Source of the DNA: Baffinella frigidus
Lineage: Eukaryota; Cryptophyceae; Cryptomonadales; Baffinellaceae
Reading direction: 5' to 3'
NCBI GenBank assembly: GCA_026770585.1
Contig: MU646601.1
Location: 349,301-361,882, forward strand
DNA length: 12,582 bases
Shown here: one piece after another, positions 8,648-11,269 of the stretch
Numbering within the stretch: position 1 is the first letter of the stretch
How the letters are laid out: each line of letters starts with the position of its first letter
Made by a program: the position numbers and the translations under genes
Notes under the pieces: generated by a model
Told to the model about the DNA's origin: nothing
What the model saw: only the letters and a program-made list of their open reading frames with translations
Databases searched by the model: none

Positions 8648-11019
8648 GCTCTCTCGTGCTCTCTCTCGCTCGCTCGCTGGCTTTCTCTCTCTCGCTCTCT
8701 TTCTGAGTTGGGCAATCGAGCGAGGGTAGACACGCACCAGGCCGAGCAGAAGTGGCCAGCCTGACAATCATAGTGATTGTCGACAGGTGGCCACTTATGA
8801 CGTGACCGCACTTAGTGGACCACTCTCGGGGCACGCATCGGGTCGAGCAGAAGTCTCTCTCTCTTTCGCCCCCTCTCGCACTCGTGTTCTCCCCCTCTCG
8901 CTTCCTCTCTCTCTCGCTCGTGCGCTCTCTCTCTCGCTCTCTCTCGCGCGCGCTCTATCCCTTGCTCTCTCTCTCTCTCGCTCTCTCTCTCGCTCTCTCT
9001 CTCTGAGTTGAGCAATTGATCGAGGGTAGAAACGCACCAAGCCGAGCAGAAGTGGCCAGCCTGGCAGTCGTAGTGATTCTCGCAAGGCTGGTCCCGCATA
9101 GACTGCTTCAGGGTTTAGGGTTTAGGGTTTAGGGGTGAGGCATGCTCCAGCCGGCGTATGCCACGTCAGAGAGCCGAGCGCAGATGCAGCTTGCGATCTA
9201 ATCCCGCCGAGTATTCATAATGAATACGATTTTGGTGTATCTTAAGGGTGAAAATAAGACAGTTGTCTATCTACCCTTCATTTACAGCCTTCATATACAC
9301 CGGAATCGAATCGGATATCCCCGAAATCGTATTCATTATGAATACTCGACCGGATGAGATCTGAGCGACATCTGATGGATTCCGCAGTGCTAACGCGAGG
9401 TGAGAGGGGTCCGTGGGGAGTCGGTCTTGAGCACTGCACCCACCAACATTGAGAAGAATCGGCAACGCACCTTGGCGATGGGTGGTGTAACATGGGTGGG
9501 GTAACATCTCGCGAGCGAAACCGCCAAGGCTCACTGTTCCCACCGGTTGTGCCCAAAGAATCCGCATTCCTACAAAGCACAGTAGTCCACCACACAGGAA
9601 CCGCGTCAGATTGGAGGCGGGGGTTGAATTTCTTAAAGCACCACAGGAAGTGTCTGTTGACTTTTGAAAACAACTGCCTTGAGGAGAAATTGACTTTTGG
9701 CGACCCCTTCCAAGACTCTGGCGTGGAAACGCACCCTGGCGCCGGGGGACGTGATGCTCCATCCTGCGAGCGAAACCGCCCCCGCGCCCCCTTGAGCCGT
9801 CCACGTCGACGCCAACGCCGCCGGAGCTCGCAGCTTGGCTGAGAAGGCCTCCATGTCGACCGTTGTCTTGGCGAGAAGCTTGGCGGTGATTTGCGCGGGT
9901 GCGCTTGCCCCCGTCAACCCCGAAAACTGCCGGTGAGGTGTGCGTTCAATATCGTCGTATGCTTGGTGATGTGTGACTCTGGGCAGGTGATATGTGACTC
10001 TGAGACGATTCAATATGACGCTGGGATAATTCTTGGTGATATATGACTCTGGGACGATTCAATATCTTCGTATACGGTGTATACTTGGTGATGGATGACT
10101 CTGGGCAGGTGACCCTTGAAAGTATCTTCTCTTCGTGTGTGCCCTCCGAAGAAAGCGGTAGTAGGTAGTGAGGTAGTGAAGTTGACCAGGTTTCGTTTGT
10201 GTATTGGTCAACTCAAGGCGAAAATCGAAAATCGAAGTACACAGAACGTGTTATCTCGTTTCTAAAAATGACGGATTTGTGGGGGTGTTGACTTTTTCAA
10301 AATCTTGGGGTTCGCAGTGACGTGGGGGGGTAAAATCGAAAATTGACAATCGAGATACACAGAACATGCATCTCGTTTCTAAAAATGACAGATTTGTGGG
10401 GGGGGTGACTTTTACAAATTCTTGGGGTTCGCTGTGGCGTGGGGGGGTTACCAGTACGCGCGAAGTCTCGGCGGCGGGCTGCCCGAGAAACACCAGGAGA
10501 GTACGTGCGAGTACGGCTTGGACTGATGGTGTCACCGTCGATGCCGAATAACTGCATTTGGGATGTTGGGTTGGTATCTCGGTAATTTTAGGGTGTGAGG
10601 TTGGTGTCTCCAAAGATTTGACGATGTGAGGTTGGTATCTCCGGGGTTGTGAGATTGGTATCTCTGAACATAGGCGGTACAGAGGGTAATACACACGTGG
10701 GTTCAGGGTTCAGGTTTCAGGGTTTAGGGATATGGGAGTGCGGGTACGGAGTGTACTGATGATTTTACGGTCGATGCCGAATAACTGCACATGCTGGTTT
10801 GGGGTTTATGGTTTGGGGCTTGGGGTTTGGTTTTGGGCTTGGGATTTGGGGTGTAGGGTGTAGGGTTCAGGGTTCAGGGTTCAGGGTTCAGGGTTCAGGG
10901 TTCAGGGTTCAGGGTGCAGGGTTCAAGGTTAAGAGTTGGGGGTTTATGGACATCCGCTCTGGAATGTCGCAGCAATAACGCTCCCTGGAGCACGTGTGCG
11001 TGCGAAGATGCAAGCATAC

Positions 11020-11063
<44 letters not shown>

Positions 11064-11212
11064 GGAGAGGGAGAGAGCACCTTGCAAGAGAGAGCGAGAG
11101 CGTGGCAGAGGGCGCAGGCTGCATCGAAGAAGACAGTCGCTTCTAAGGGAGAGAAAGAGAGCGAGAGAGCGAGAGAGCGAGAGCGAGAGAGGGGTAGAGG
11201 GCGCCAGACAGA

Positions 11213-11269
<57 letters not shown>

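Larger units (their letters stand above)
8147..8870 (+). repeat. Segmental repeats around the (CT)n tracts
   Basis: GGCCACTTA…GACCGCACT(A/T)AGTGGACCACTCTC(A/G)GGGCACGCA occurs at about 8147-8202 and 8787-8842. CGAGGGTRGACACGCACCAGGC-GAGCAGAAGT occurs at 8338 and 8721, and again, diverged, at 9017. The units carry copies of the e6 donor end. The block appears to have grown by repeated duplication of e6-plus-intron DNA with CT-tract expansion in between. Confidence 0.7.

Noticed and set aside
8275-8811. Long ORFs in the (CT)n region (RERERE on minus, LSLSLS on plus)
   Set aside because: Open only because CT/GA repeats lack stop codons; several overlapping frames are equally open on both strands. 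Only the e6 copy at the edge has protein-like signal.
10251-10694. 147-codon Pro/Thr-rich minus-strand ORF
   Set aside because: Most of it translates the 111-bp tandem duplication and GGTATCTC repeats; only the e4 block inside has splice borders and an in-frame link to e5.
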